A stretch of 64,000 bases of DNA from Dyadobacter alkalitolerans DSM 23607 (lineage in GTDB: Bacteria > Bacteroidota > Bacteroidia > Cytophagales > Spirosomataceae). Position numbers and translations under genes: made by a program. Location of the stretch: contig NZ_AUAS01000002.1 in NCBI RefSeq assembly GCF_000428845.1, positions 186,001 to 250,000 of the forward strand, written 5' to 3'. Below the pieces are notes generated by a model, which did not search any database, had not been told where the DNA came from, and was given only the letters and a program-made list of their open reading frames with translations. Positions 37,721 through 45,344 of this stretch are shown here, one piece after another (position 1 is the stretch's first letter; every line of letters starts with the position of its first letter).

Positions 37721-39220
37721 TTAAGCAAAAAAACCGTGGATAAACCATTTGGAATTATCATGATCATAATGTCCGAGCCGGAAAATCCAGAATCGCGCAC
37801 CATCCTGATCTTCAACACAATAGTAATCCCGATGCATGCCTTGTTCCAGCCACCATTCCCTTTCAATCCGCTCCGGGCCGTCGGCACGTTTCATATAATG
37901 GACCGTTCCTTTGAACCGGAACAGCACCGGCGGATAATCCGGCACAGGCACAGCCACATCGATCAGTTGCGGGTTTGCCAATAAAATGATCGGCCTGGGC
38001 CTGTCGATCCGCCAGGCCGTTTGAGGGGTTTCTAGCAGGGAATCAGCGATTTTAACAGACCTTTCCGGCCAATAATGTTCATCCGGAAGATACCGGTGGA
38101 TCGTCTCCATGCCTGCCCTGCCTGCAAGCCTGTCCAGCAGCTCGATCAGATTTACATTTCCCGAGTCTGCCTGCGTATTCCAAAGCTTTTTCTGGACCTC
38201 ACTAACATCTTCTGTAACAGGGGCTTCCATCACAAATAGCTCAATACCCATTCCTGGCCTGAGGGTGGATATTTTCAGTTCAAAAAGCTTGAAAAGGTGC
38301 ATTACATGAAATGATCCCCGGTTGGTCACAATGTCAATCTGCACCACTTTTCCATCCACGCGATAACCCGTGAAAACGGCCGTCCGCAATCCTTTCCCTT
38401 CCTTCACCAAGCGACGGCATATCGTTTCCAAAAGCCGTTTTAAAGCGATCTGAATGCCAACGGCCGTTACAATCGGCTCCATGCATGGTAACCTTTCCTG
38501 GTAAGGCACCGTCGGTTTAACCGATTGAATAACCTCTATGGCATGTCCGAAAGCCTGGTCCATCCGATCCAAAAGCTGCTGGCCGAAGCGCCTGCGCAGC
38601 ACCGAACGCGGCATATCGATAAAATCCCGGATCTGATATAACCCCAGCTTCTGCATGCGTTCCAGAATTGATGCTTCCAGCCGTAAGGCCGCCGGTGGCA
38701 AAGGCAGCAATGCTCCGGACAGGCCATTTGGCGGCACAATGCGCTTATCCTGGCCATAATGCGCAACCGCCCAAGCACTGCCCACTGTATCCGCTATGGC
38801 GGCGCTTACCTGATAACCCTTGTGCCTGAGTTTGATGACGATGTCTTTCAAGTAAGCCCGCTCACCTCCCCACAGGTGTGCACATCCTGTGATGTCAAGC
38901 ATCAAACAGTCGGGCAAGTCTACTGCAACAATGGGCGTATAGCGTATGCACCATTCGGCGAGCTCGTTCAGCAACACGGCTGCCTTAGCGGGGTCGTCAT
39001 CTATCACCTTTAAGGCCGGAAAAAGGGCCCGGGCATCAGCAGCCACCATTCCCACCATGATCCCACTTTCAATCGCTTTCGGGCTGGCCGCTTTTACGAC
39101 CATTCTCCCATGCTCGGGAGCCGCTAAAACAAACTGCTCGTTAGCAAGCTCAGGACGTTCAGTCACAACCCAGTCTGTGATTAAATGTCGGAACCATATG
39201 TTGGCAAAGCGCTGGTGCAT
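37721..39220 (-). CDS. imuB: ImuB, inactive Y-family polymerase-like protein
   Basis: 499 residues from ATG 39218-39220. It has a Y-family fold (PKAIESGIMVGMVAADARALFP, LMLDITGCAHLWGGE, RFGQQLLDRMDQAFGH) but lacks the catalytic carboxylates: the usual SxDE motif reads LMLDITG, and the first palm motif reads ANIWFRHL. That loss is typical of ImuB, which acts as a platform linking DnaE2, ImuA and the sliding clamp. Together with dnaE2 it forms a two-gene operon. imuA lies 5.3 kb away on the same strand. Confidence 0.92.
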   Translation of the reverse strand: MHQRFANIWFRHLITDWVVTERPELANEQFVLAAPEHGRMVVKAASPKAIESGIMVGMVAADARALFPALKVIDDDPAKAAVLLNELAEWCIRYTPIVAVDLPDCLMLDITGCAHLWGGERAYLKDIVIKLRHKGYQVSAAIADTVGSAWAVAHYGQDKRIVPPNGLSGALLPLPPAALRLEASILERMQKLGLYQIRDFIDMPRSVLRRRFGQQLLDRMDQAFGHAIEVIQSVKPTVPYQERLPCMEPIVTAVGIQIALKRLLETICRRLVKEGKGLRTAVFTGYRVDGKVVQIDIVTNRGSFHVMHLFKLFELKISTLRPGMGIELFVMEAPVTEDVSEVQKKLWNTQADSGNVNLIELLDRLAGRAGMETIHRYLPDEHYWPERSVKIADSLLETPQTAWRIDRPRPIILLANPQLIDVAVPVPDYPPVLFRFKGTVHYMKRADGPERIEREWWLEQGMHRDYYCVEDQDGARFWIFRLGHYDHDNSKWFIHGFFA

Positions 39221-39279
39221 AGTAGCAATTGTTTTACATAAACACTTGATTATTAATCTTTTGAAATATAAATGATATT

Positions 39280-39314
39280 TTTGATATCTATAATTTGGTC
39301 ACAATGATATCAAA
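39280..39314. promoter_or_regulatory. Inverted repeat upstream of imuB
   Basis: TTTGATATC (39280-39288) and GATATCAAA (39306-39314) form a perfect 9-bp inverted repeat with a 17-nt spacer, 60-94 bp upstream of the imuB start. It could be an operator for the imuB-dnaE2 operon; no factor is known to bind it. Confidence 0.4.
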
Positions 39315-39365
39315 TCTCTTGTATAGTCGCAAGAATTTTCTTTACTTTGTTTTATCAGACATCAA

Positions 39366-39404
39366 CAAAAAAGCCCCTCAACCAAGCCGGAGATTGAGGA
39401 GCTT
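39366..39404 (-). terminator. Rho-independent terminator of the ArsR-SRPBCC operon
   Basis: Stem AAGCCCCTCAA (39371-39381) / TTGAGGAGCTT (39394-39404) with one mismatch; read on the minus strand it is followed by a T run. It follows the SRPBCC gene stop. Confidence 0.75.
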
Positions 39405-39425
39405 TAAAGAGATATATAGAATAAA

Positions 39426-39932
39426 TTACTGCTGCGGTTCCAACATGTCGTCGAGGTTTTCGAATGCCATCAGGAAGCCCTCTTTGAAACCCATTTCAAG
39501 GTGTTTTTCCAGATCGGAAAGTTCGTTGAATGTTATTAAAACATCTACGATCGTATTGCTATTGTTTTCATTGAAGGATATAAGCCATTGAGAGCCTGGA
39601 AGAAAGTCGCTTGGTTTTCCACTTTCGTCACAGAAATGATCCAAAGCTGAATAGGATTGTTGTGTCGTGATCGATTTGTATTCCATGCGCGCCCAATGCT
39701 CCTCTCCTTCCGGCCCGACCATGGCATATAACCAGTGTCCGCCCTCTCGGAAATCCATTTCTTTGGTCCTTGCTTTCCAGGGTTTTGGCGCCCACCACTG
39801 TTCCAGAAGTTCTTTTTGTGTCCAGGCTGCCCAAACTTTCGCTACCGGAGCAGCAAATTCCCGTTCAACGTTTATTTTTTTATTTTCCTTGTCAACTGTA
39901 AAATTCAAAAACAGGTTAGCTTTCATAATCAT
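39426..39932 (-). CDS. SRPBCC domain (AHSA1-like) protein, module 1
   Basis: 168 residues from ATG 39930-39932 (a second ATG two codons later is equally possible). The AHSA1 helix-grip pattern is clear: [54 protein letters not shown], and a C-terminal helix [23 protein letters not shown]. Members bind hydrophobic ligands; their role beside ArsR regulators is unknown. The start overlaps the ArsR stop by 17 bp, so the pair is translationally coupled. Confidence 0.85.
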   Translation of the reverse strand: MIMKANLFLNFTVDKENKKINVEREFAAPVAKVWAAWTQKELLEQWWAPKPWKARTKEMDFREGGHWLYAMVGPEGEEHWARMEYKSITTQQSYSALDHFCDESGKPSDFLPGSQWLISFNENNSNTIVDVLITFNELSDLEKHLEMGFKEGFLMAFENLDDMLEPQQ

Positions 39933-40254
39933 TTGGTTTTAAGTTATTCAATACTTCGTCTAGTTGATTAAACCGATCTTCCCAAAGCTTTTTAAACTGT
40001 TCCAGCCACTGATCCACTTCCTTCATCTGCTTTGCATTGAAGTGGTAATAAATTTCCCTGCCAGATGATTCTTGGCTTATCAGCTGGCATTCGGTCAAAA
40101 TTTTTATATGTTTTGAAACTGCCTGTCTGCTGGTATTGAAATGTTCAGCCATAGCATTAGGCGTCATTGCTTGCACGGCAACCATGGTCAGTATGGCCCG
40201 GCGCGTTGGGTCCGCAATGGCCTGAAACACATCTCTTCTAAACTCTTTTGCCAT
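39916..40254 (-). CDS. ArsR-family transcriptional regulator, module 1
   Basis: 112 residues from ATG 40252-40254 (TTG 63 bp upstream rejected). Winged-helix signature: [55 protein letters not shown], then REIYYHF. No metal-binding cysteine cluster is seen, so it is not a classical arsenic sensor. It belongs to the group fused by operon to SRPBCC proteins. Two palindromic sites lie in front of its start. Confidence 0.9.
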   Translation of the reverse strand: MAKEFRRDVFQAIADPTRRAILTMVAVQAMTPNAMAEHFNTSRQAVSKHIKILTECQLISQESSGREIYYHFNAKQMKEVDQWLEQFKKLWEDRFNQLDEVLNNLKPNDYES

Positions 40255-40270
40255 ACGCTTTTTATAATTA

Positions 40271-40316
40271 TGCAACGTTATGATTGCAAATATATGTGCA
40301 ACTTTATAGTTGCACA
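40271..40316. promoter_or_regulatory. Operator candidates of ArsR module 1
   Basis: TGTGCAAC (40295-40302) and GTTGCACA (40309-40316) form a perfect 8-bp inverted repeat with a 6-nt spacer. A weaker copy, TGCAA (40271-40275) / TTGCA (40284-40288), lies 24 bp nearer the gene. Both are 17-62 bp upstream of the ArsR start, as expected for autorepression. Confidence 0.65.
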
Positions 40317-40439
40317 AATTTTCAGGAAAGTATTTTTAATGGTTAAGCAGCAACATTTATTTACTTACAAAAACTTAACTTGTAGGCCAGACAAACCATT
40401 ATACCAGGACCAGCAAATTTCATAAAACCGTCGAAATAA

Positions 40440-41213
40440 ATGAGCGAAACAAAATTCAACATTGCGGTATTAATCGATGGCGATAATGCACAGGCAAAGT
40501 TTATGAAGGAAATGCTGGAAGAGGTTTCCAAATATGGGAAAGCTACGGTTAGGAGAATTTATGGCGACTGGACGAGTTCTCACATGAATAGCTGGAAAGA
40601 AACTGTCAACAATCATTCAATCAGTCCGATTCAAAAATTTTCCTATACGACAGGCAAAAATTCCACGGACAGCTCGCTCATAATCGACGCAATGGATATT
40701 TTGCACAGCAAAAGTGTGGACGGATTTTGCATCGTTTCAAGCGATAGCGACTACACCGGGCTAGCCAAAAGGATCAGAGAGGAAGGGCTTTTCGTTATGG
40801 GGATTGGCAGAAAAACCACCCCGCTTGCATTCGTCAATTCCTGCGAGATCTTTACTTTCAGCGAAAACCTGATTGCGGAACTGGATGCGACATCAGAAGA
40901 AGCGGAGATTAAAAAGATCGACGTCACACCACAAGAGAAAATCAAAAAGGATCCTAAAAAACCGGAAATAAAGATAAAGTATCCGAAAATTGATATGACG
41001 GTCATTGATAAGGCATTTGAAATATCCACCAACGAGGAAGAGGAAGCGCTTATTTCCAAATTAGGATCATCCCTTCGAAAAATTGACCCAAGCTTCGACT
41101 CCCGCACTTATGGGTTCAAGACTTTAACCCAACTGCTAAAAAGTCTGCCCAAATACAAGATCGTTAATAACGAGATCAACGGGCTTAACCATCCGCTTAT
41201 TAAACTGAAATAA
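40440..41213 (+). CDS. NYN (PIN-like) domain protein with C-terminal OST-HTH/LOTUS domain
   Basis: 257 residues from ATG 40440. The NYN/LabA-type nuclease domain spans about 1-150, with acidic residues in AVLIDGDNAQ, YTTGKNSTDSSLIIDAMDIL and CIVSSDSDYTGLAKRIRE. After a lysine-rich linker (about 150-185) comes an OST-HTH/LOTUS domain (ISKLGSSLRKIDPSFDSRTYGFKTLTQLLKSLPKYKIVN). The family is thought to bind and cut RNA in the cytoplasm. It sits alone on the plus strand, divergent from ArsR module 1 and upstream of ArsR module 2. Confidence 0.88.
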   Translation: MSETKFNIAVLIDGDNAQAKFMKEMLEEVSKYGKATVRRIYGDWTSSHMNSWKETVNNHSISPIQKFSYTTGKNSTDSSLIIDAMDILHSKSVDGFCIVSSDSDYTGLAKRIREEGLFVMGIGRKTTPLAFVNSCEIFTFSENLIAELDATSEEAEIKKIDVTPQEKIKKDPKKPEIKIKYPKIDMTVIDKAFEISTNEEEEALISKLGSSLRKIDPSFDSRTYGFKTLTQLLKSLPKYKIVNNEINGLNHPLIKLK

Positions 41214-41252
41214 TCCTTTCTGTAAAATCTTATGCAGATTTCTTGTAAAAAT

Positions 41253-41302
41253 TTGCGTAAGCGAATACTTACATTTAATATTGCGTAAGCAAATACTTAC
41301 AT
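41253..41302. promoter_or_regulatory. Two direct-repeat operators of ArsR module 2
   Basis: Two 22-bp copies, at 41253-41274 and 41281-41302, differ at one base and are spaced exactly 28 bp. Each carries GTAAG-N6-CTTAC. The second ends two bases before the ArsR ATG, so a bound regulator would block both promoter and ribosome. The sequence differs from the operators of module 1. Confidence 0.75.
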
Positions 41303-41304
41303 AT

Positions 41305-41676
41305 ATGTCCATTGGAGCAAGACGTGACGTTTTTCAAGCCATAGCAGATCCTACCCGGCGGCAGATTATCAGCCTAATCGCACATAAATCCATGAACCTC
41401 AATGCCATTGCAGACAATTTTGAGATCAGCAGACCAGCTATATCCCAGCACATTAAGATCCTCACGGAATGCGGAATGGTGGTTATCCGGCAGGAAGGCC
41501 GTGAAAGGTTTTGTGAGGCAAAGCTTGACGGACTAAGTGAAGTGTCAAATTGGGTAGATCAATACAAACAATTCTGGAATGAAAAATTCGATTCCCTGGG
41601 AAGCTATCTAACCCGGATCCAGGCAAATGACCAATTAAGTGATGATCCAAACGCGAACCAATCAAACAATCAGTAA
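41305..41676 (+). CDS. ArsR-family transcriptional regulator, module 2
   Basis: 123 residues from ATG 41305 (the in-frame TTG at 41281 lies inside the operator). Winged helix: [69 protein letters not shown]. It is a paralog of module 1 (same [14 protein letters not shown] start), with a changed recognition helix (SRPAISQHIK against [10 protein letters not shown]). The stop is one base before the ATG of the SRPBCC gene. Confidence 0.9.
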   Translation: MSIGARRDVFQAIADPTRRQIISLIAHKSMNLNAIADNFEISRPAISQHIKILTECGMVVIRQEGRERFCEAKLDGLSEVSNWVDQYKQFWNEKFDSLGSYLTRIQANDQLSDDPNANQSNNQ

Positions 41677-41677
41677 T

Positions 41678-42187
41678 ATGGACCAGCAAACAGCACAAAA
41701 AGAAGGATTGAAAATTGTCAGGGAGTTTAAAGCACCTAAAACGCTTGTATTCGACGCATTTGCATCACCCGAAGCATTTGGCGAATGGTGGGGCCCGGCC
41801 GGCAGCAATCTATCCGTTGAACGCTTTGACTTCCGGACAGGCGGGAGTACGCATTACAAAATGGAAGGGAACGGTCACGTTATGTGGGGATTATTTCAGT
41901 ATAAAAACATTCAGCGTGCCGATCTGATGGAATTCATCAACTCATTTGCAGATGCAGAAGGGAACATCATCACCTCGCCATTTCCAATGGATTTCCCTCT
42001 GGAAATACTCAACAAGATTACATTAGAAGAAAAAGACGGAGTAACAACATTGACGATCCAGGGTTACCCCATCAACGCAACACCTGCACAGGAAGAAACG
42101 TATTTTTCAATTTTGGATAATATGCACCAAGGATTCAGCGGAACATTCGACCAGCTGGATGCGTATCTGGCAAAGGTGCAGGGCTGA
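41678..42187 (+). CDS. SRPBCC domain (AHSA1-like) protein, module 2
   Basis: 169 residues from ATG 41678, one base after the ArsR stop. AHSA1 pattern: REFKAPKTLVFDAFASPEAFGEWWGPAGSNLSVERFDFRTGG, and a C-terminal helix SILDNMHQGFSGTFDQLDAYLAKV. It is a distant paralog of the module 1 protein. Ligand and role unknown. Confidence 0.85.
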   Translation: MDQQTAQKEGLKIVREFKAPKTLVFDAFASPEAFGEWWGPAGSNLSVERFDFRTGGSTHYKMEGNGHVMWGLFQYKNIQRADLMEFINSFADAEGNIITSPFPMDFPLEILNKITLEEKDGVTTLTIQGYPINATPAQEETYFSILDNMHQGFSGTFDQLDAYLAKVQG

Positions 42188-42206
42188 GGTTAAGTTAACA
42201 TAAAAA

Positions 42207-42240
42207 TGACGGTCCGCACGCACAGGGCCGTCAATTTTGT
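42207..42240 (+). terminator. Rho-independent terminator of ArsR module 2
   Basis: TGACGGTCC (42207-42215) and GGGCCGTCA (42225-42233), with one G-U pair, loop of 9 and then ATTTTGTTTT. The right arm overlaps the stop codon of the possible small gene on the other strand. Confidence 0.8.
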
Positions 42241-42401
42241 TTTAAAAATTCCTTGGGAATCGGATTCCTTTCCAGGAAGATTTTTGCCTCTTGCGCTTGT
42301 TTTGATAGCGGCGGAGCAACTTCATTTTCGACCTTGGAATCTTTCGATTTAGCTCTTTCGATATGTAGGCTTTCCCTTCTATTAACAGTTGCTGTTGCCA
42401 T
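42231..42401 (-). CDS. Possible 56-aa small protein downstream of DUF6934
   Basis: An ATG at 42399-42401 opens a 56-codon frame to TGA at 42231-42233. The product is hydrophilic and charged (MATATVNRRESLHIERAKSK at the start, IFLERNPIPKEFLKQN at the end), with no hydrophobic segment. It starts 36 bp after the DUF6934 stop on the same strand. The overlapping plus-strand frame has no likely start signal or recognisable product. I recall no named family; reality is judged from frame length, position and amino-acid composition. Confidence 0.45.
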   Translation of the reverse strand: MATATVNRRESLHIERAKSKDSKVENEVAPPLSKQAQEAKIFLERNPIPKEFLKQN

Positions 42402-42437
42402 ACGTTTTTCTAAAATGGTTTATTCAAATTTAACCAA

Positions 42438-42938
42438 TCATTTTAGGTTTAACAAAAATGCATCATAATTTGTGTTTGGTTTAAATACTTCCCACACTCC
42501 GGAACGTCCGTAAGGCCAGCCGCCCGCCAGTCCAGGATTGGCGTCATCAATTGTCCTAAAACCGTAAATGTTATGTCTTTCTGATAAATAAGAGAGATTC
42601 TTGTTTATCCCAATCTGATATTTTCGTGTTCTGACAGCCAATTTGCCAGGCAAAATCAGGCCCGTGGCGTAGATACTCACGCTGGGATGTACATTGAGAA
42701 ATTCAATAGCTTTCGATGCAACAGTACCAAGAATTAGGTTCATATCGCCATTGCGAAGCTCCGTGCTATCATCAATCGTTTTAAAATCATCTGCGAGTAA
42801 TCCAAAAGCAAGATTAAATAGGTTTTCACCAATCGGCTCGAAACGGATCCTCATTTCAAAACGACCATTCCTGCCTTCACTGAAAAACTTAAACTCCGCT
42901 TCACCGATCAGCTCGGTCGTGTAACTTTCAATATTCAT
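42438..42938 (-). CDS. DUF6934-like protein
   Basis: 166 residues from ATG 42936-42938; a TTG 105 bp upstream is rejected. The order FKFFSEGRNGRFEMRIRFEPIGENLFNLAFGLL, a segment with IDDSTELRNGD, ILGTVASKAIEFLNVHPSVSIYATG, RKYQIGINKNL, HNIYGFRTID and a C-terminal WEVFKPNTNYDAFLL agrees with the DUF6934 family of Bacteroidota. Function is unknown. No membrane segment or signal peptide. A possible small co-transcribed gene follows. Confidence 0.75.
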   Translation of the reverse strand: MNIESYTTELIGEAEFKFFSEGRNGRFEMRIRFEPIGENLFNLAFGLLADDFKTIDDSTELRNGDMNLILGTVASKAIEFLNVHPSVSIYATGLILPGKLAVRTRKYQIGINKNLSYLSERHNIYGFRTIDDANPGLAGGWPYGRSGVWEVFKPNTNYDAFLLNLK

Positions 42939-43131
42939 TTTAGTTATAGTGTGTTTTAAAAAACCAAAGATATTAAAATCTTTATTCTGCCTACGAATCA
43001 CAACTCCTAAGAAGCCGGAAAAGCGTTTTCTCAACTGATCCAAGGATATCTATGTACAACCATCAGTAGCAAATGAGTTTTTAATCTTAATAAAGTAAAA
43101 ACTAACTACTTGTAAATAAATCACCAACAAC

Positions 43132-43554
43132 ATGATCAAGCCACTTTATCCTTGCCTTTGGTATAATGGAAATGCGAAGGAAGCTGCGGATTACTATTGT
43201 TCTATTTTCAAAAGTTCCAAGATCACTTCTGAGAACCCGATGGTGGTGACATTTGAGCTGAATGGGTTCAAATTTATGGGGCTGAACGGCGGTCCGCATT
43301 ACCAGTTCTCTCCGGCTACTTCCTTTGTGGTTGAATGTGATACGCAGGAAGAAATCGATTATTACTGGGAGAAACTAGGTGAAGGCGGTTCCTACAATCA
43401 GTGCGGGTGGCTGGATGATAAATTCGGGATGTCCTGGCAGGTAGTGCCAAGTGTTTTGTCCAAATTAATGTCGGATCCTGAAAAGGCGCCGAGGGTGATC
43501 GCGGCATTTATGCAGATGAGTAAATTTGATATTGCTGCGCTTGAAAATGCATAG
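43132..43554 (+). CDS. VOC family protein (PhnB-like)
   Basis: 140 residues from ATG 43132. KPLYPCLWYNGNAKEAADYYCSIFKSSKI, the acidic VVECDTQEEIDYYWEKLGEGG, CGWLDDKFGMSWQVVPSVL and the C-terminal AAFMQMSKFDIAALENA are typical of the PhnB-like branch of glyoxalase-fold proteins found in tandem with SRPBCC/ArsR genes in many genomes. It is only distantly similar to the VOC protein at 7921-8334. Confidence 0.88.
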   Translation: MIKPLYPCLWYNGNAKEAADYYCSIFKSSKITSENPMVVTFELNGFKFMGLNGGPHYQFSPATSFVVECDTQEEIDYYWEKLGEGGSYNQCGWLDDKFGMSWQVVPSVLSKLMSDPEKAPRVIAAFMQMSKFDIAALENA

Positions 43555-43648
43555 GACAGGGCTGGCTGAGTTTATTTAAAGGATTTGTAGAGAAAACATC
43601 GGCTAAAAGGTAACTTGCGCCAAAACATTTTAGCCCCCTATTCCAAAT

Positions 43649-44518
43649 ATGTTGAAGTACATTCTTCCTTCGCTGCTTTCTATTTCCATGTCTGCAAATG
43701 CGCAGTTGGTTTCCGATTCCTTGCTCATTGAAGGCCATCACCGCGTTTTTGTTTATGACAAATCCGTGAAGGTCAAGCCGGGTGCAAGCCTTATTTTTCT
43801 GATGCATGGCTCGGGTGGTGAACCGATGGGATTTGCGCCGAGAGCTGCGAAGTTGCAAGCCAGGGCCGAGGTTGAAAACCTTGTGCTGGTATATCCGGCT
43901 GGTTATAAGCGATATTGGAATGAATGCAGAAAAGCCTCAACAGCAATTGCCAACAAGGAAAATTTAAATGAAGAAGCATTTTTCTCCGGAATGATCGACT
44001 TCTTTTCCGATAAATACAAGATCAACAAAGCAAACGTTTTTGCAACCGGATTTTCGGGTGGCGGTCATATGTCGTACAAGCTGGCGCTGACCATGCCTGA
44101 TAAAATCCGGGCCATTTCGGCGATTGTTGCCAACCTTCCGACGGATGAAAATATGGATTGCGTGGCTATGAACAAACCGCTGCCGGTCATGATTACCAAC
44201 GGAACTGCCGATGAAACCAACCCCTATAATGGCGGTGAAGTGAAAACTGCGGGTGTAACGCTAGGCACTGTACGCGCGACAGATCAGTCATTTCAATACT
44301 GGGCAAAACTGGATGGTTACAGCGGTGAGCCTGCCAAATCAATGATGCCGGATGGCGACAAAACCAACAATGTTACTGTCGAAAAATACACCTATCAAAA
44401 GAAGGGAAAACCCGAAGTAACATTATTAAAAGTCATCAACGGCAAACACGAATTCCTGACCGATTTCGACATCTTCGAAGAAACCTGGGCATTCTTTAAG
44501 CGGCAGATGGCGAAGTAG
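43649..44518 (+). CDS. Secreted PHB depolymerase/feruloyl esterase-type hydrolase
   Basis: 289 residues from ATG 43649; signal peptide about 1-18 (SISMSANAQ). Alpha/beta hydrolase of the LpqC/esterase PHB-depolymerase type: oxyanion region LIFLMHGSGGEP, nucleophile Ser in ATGFSGGGHMSY, acid in MITNGTADETNPY and His in INGKHEFLTD. It hydrolyses an ester in the periplasm or outside the cell. Its 3' end overlaps imuA by 23 bp (tail to tail). Confidence 0.85.
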   Translation: MLKYILPSLLSISMSANAQLVSDSLLIEGHHRVFVYDKSVKVKPGASLIFLMHGSGGEPMGFAPRAAKLQARAEVENLVLVYPAGYKRYWNECRKASTAIANKENLNEEAFFSGMIDFFSDKYKINKANVFATGFSGGGHMSYKLALTMPDKIRAISAIVANLPTDENMDCVAMNKPLPVMITNGTADETNPYNGGEVKTAGVTLGTVRATDQSFQYWAKLDGYSGEPAKSMMPDGDKTNNVTVEKYTYQKKGKPEVTLLKVINGKHEFLTDFDIFEETWAFFKRQMAK

Positions 44519-45245
44519 ATTTGCGGAATGGAGTCGCCATCTTTACTTCTTGTTCCAGATAATTGAAACGCCCGTCCGACCATTCCATTTTCCATTCACC
44601 GGGTTCCCCGTTGCGCACTTTCAGAAGCTGGACGTGCCAGCGGGGAAAGCCTACACCGGGCATATCATCTTCCAGCTGACTGGGAATAGGTGTCACTTTC
44701 CAGCGCGAAACGCAAGCTAATGTGTTCAGGTTCCGCGGATTGCAACGATGCAAAAAACCGGTCACACGGCTCTGCTCCACAGCAAGTTGCAATCGGCGGG
44801 ATTGGGTTAATGTGATTTCATTGAGCTCTCCTACTACGGCAGTGAGCGCTTCACATTTTAATGATTCCTCCACTGCCCATAACACATCCTGCTCTTTCAG
44901 GAGATCTATAAAAATAACCCTGTCCGGCTCAATGCCAAAAAACTTCATGGCCGGAGGAAACAGAGTGCGGTTCATGCTGATCCATAGACAAGCCCCGCCC
45001 TTTTGCAACAATTTACCCAGCAGCCCCATCATAAAACCCGTGGTTGCCGCGGCGTCTTCCCTAGCACCACTCAAAAACTCATGAACCGCCCCGGTCGGGA
45101 AAACCTGGTTCGGGAATGCCTTTTCCAATGCTCCAAAATCAAACGAACTTTTTGCCCCTTCCGATGCGGTCTTAAAGCCCTGCAAAGAAAGGATCTCGTC
45201 TTGCAGCCGCTTGGCAAGATCGCTTTTTGGCGTCGTCTGGTTCAT
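44496..45245 (-). CDS. imuA: ImuA-like protein of the mutagenic translesion system
   Basis: 249 residues from ATG 45243-45245. It shows the RecA/SulA-like ImuA pattern of Bacteroidota: LAKRLQDEILSLQGF, NQVFPTGAVHEFLSG, FMMGLLGKLLQKGGACLWIS, RVIFIDLLKEQDVLWAVEESLKCEALTAVVGEL, and a C-terminal RWHVQLLKVRNGEPGEW. ImuA works with ImuB and DnaE2 in SOS-type mutagenesis. It has its own promoter and operator. It lies upstream of imuB-dnaE2 on the same strand but 5.3 kb apart. Confidence 0.85.
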   Translation of the reverse strand: MNQTTPKSDLAKRLQDEILSLQGFKTASEGAKSSFDFGALEKAFPNQVFPTGAVHEFLSGAREDAAATTGFMMGLLGKLLQKGGACLWISMNRTLFPPAMKFFGIEPDRVIFIDLLKEQDVLWAVEESLKCEALTAVVGELNEITLTQSRRLQLAVEQSRVTGFLHRCNPRNLNTLACVSRWKVTPIPSQLEDDMPGVGFPRWHVQLLKVRNGEPGEWKMEWSDGRFNYLEQEVKMATPFRKSTSPSAA

Positions 45246-45259
45246 GATGGAAGTTGAGT

Positions 45260-45282
45260 AATTGTTATTATTGATAACAATT
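45260..45282. promoter_or_regulatory. Operator-like palindrome at the imuA start region
   Basis: AATTGTTAT (45260-45268) and ATAACAATT (45274-45282) form a perfect 9-bp inverted repeat with a 5-nt spacer. It covers the predicted transcription start to about +25 of imuA, an ideal place for a repressor such as a LexA-like protein. The binding factor is not known. Confidence 0.65.
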
Positions 45283-45291
45283 TTATGATTC

Positions 45292-45324
45292 CAAAAGTAC
45301 CATTTTACTTTTATAACCGCAAAA
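45292..45324 (-). promoter_or_regulatory. imuA promoter (Bacteroidota -33/-7)
   Basis: Read on the minus strand, TTTTG (plus 45320-45324) is followed after 20 bp by TACTTTTG (plus 45292-45299), an exact match to TTTG-N19/21-TAnnTTTG. Transcription should start near 45285, about 40 bp before the imuA ATG. Confidence 0.7.
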
Positions 45325-45344
45325 CATTTTTTGATTTTATAAAT

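Noticed and set aside
42253..42468. 71-aa ORF on the plus strand
   Set aside because: It follows a terminator, overlaps the more plausible small minus-strand gene and has no family features.
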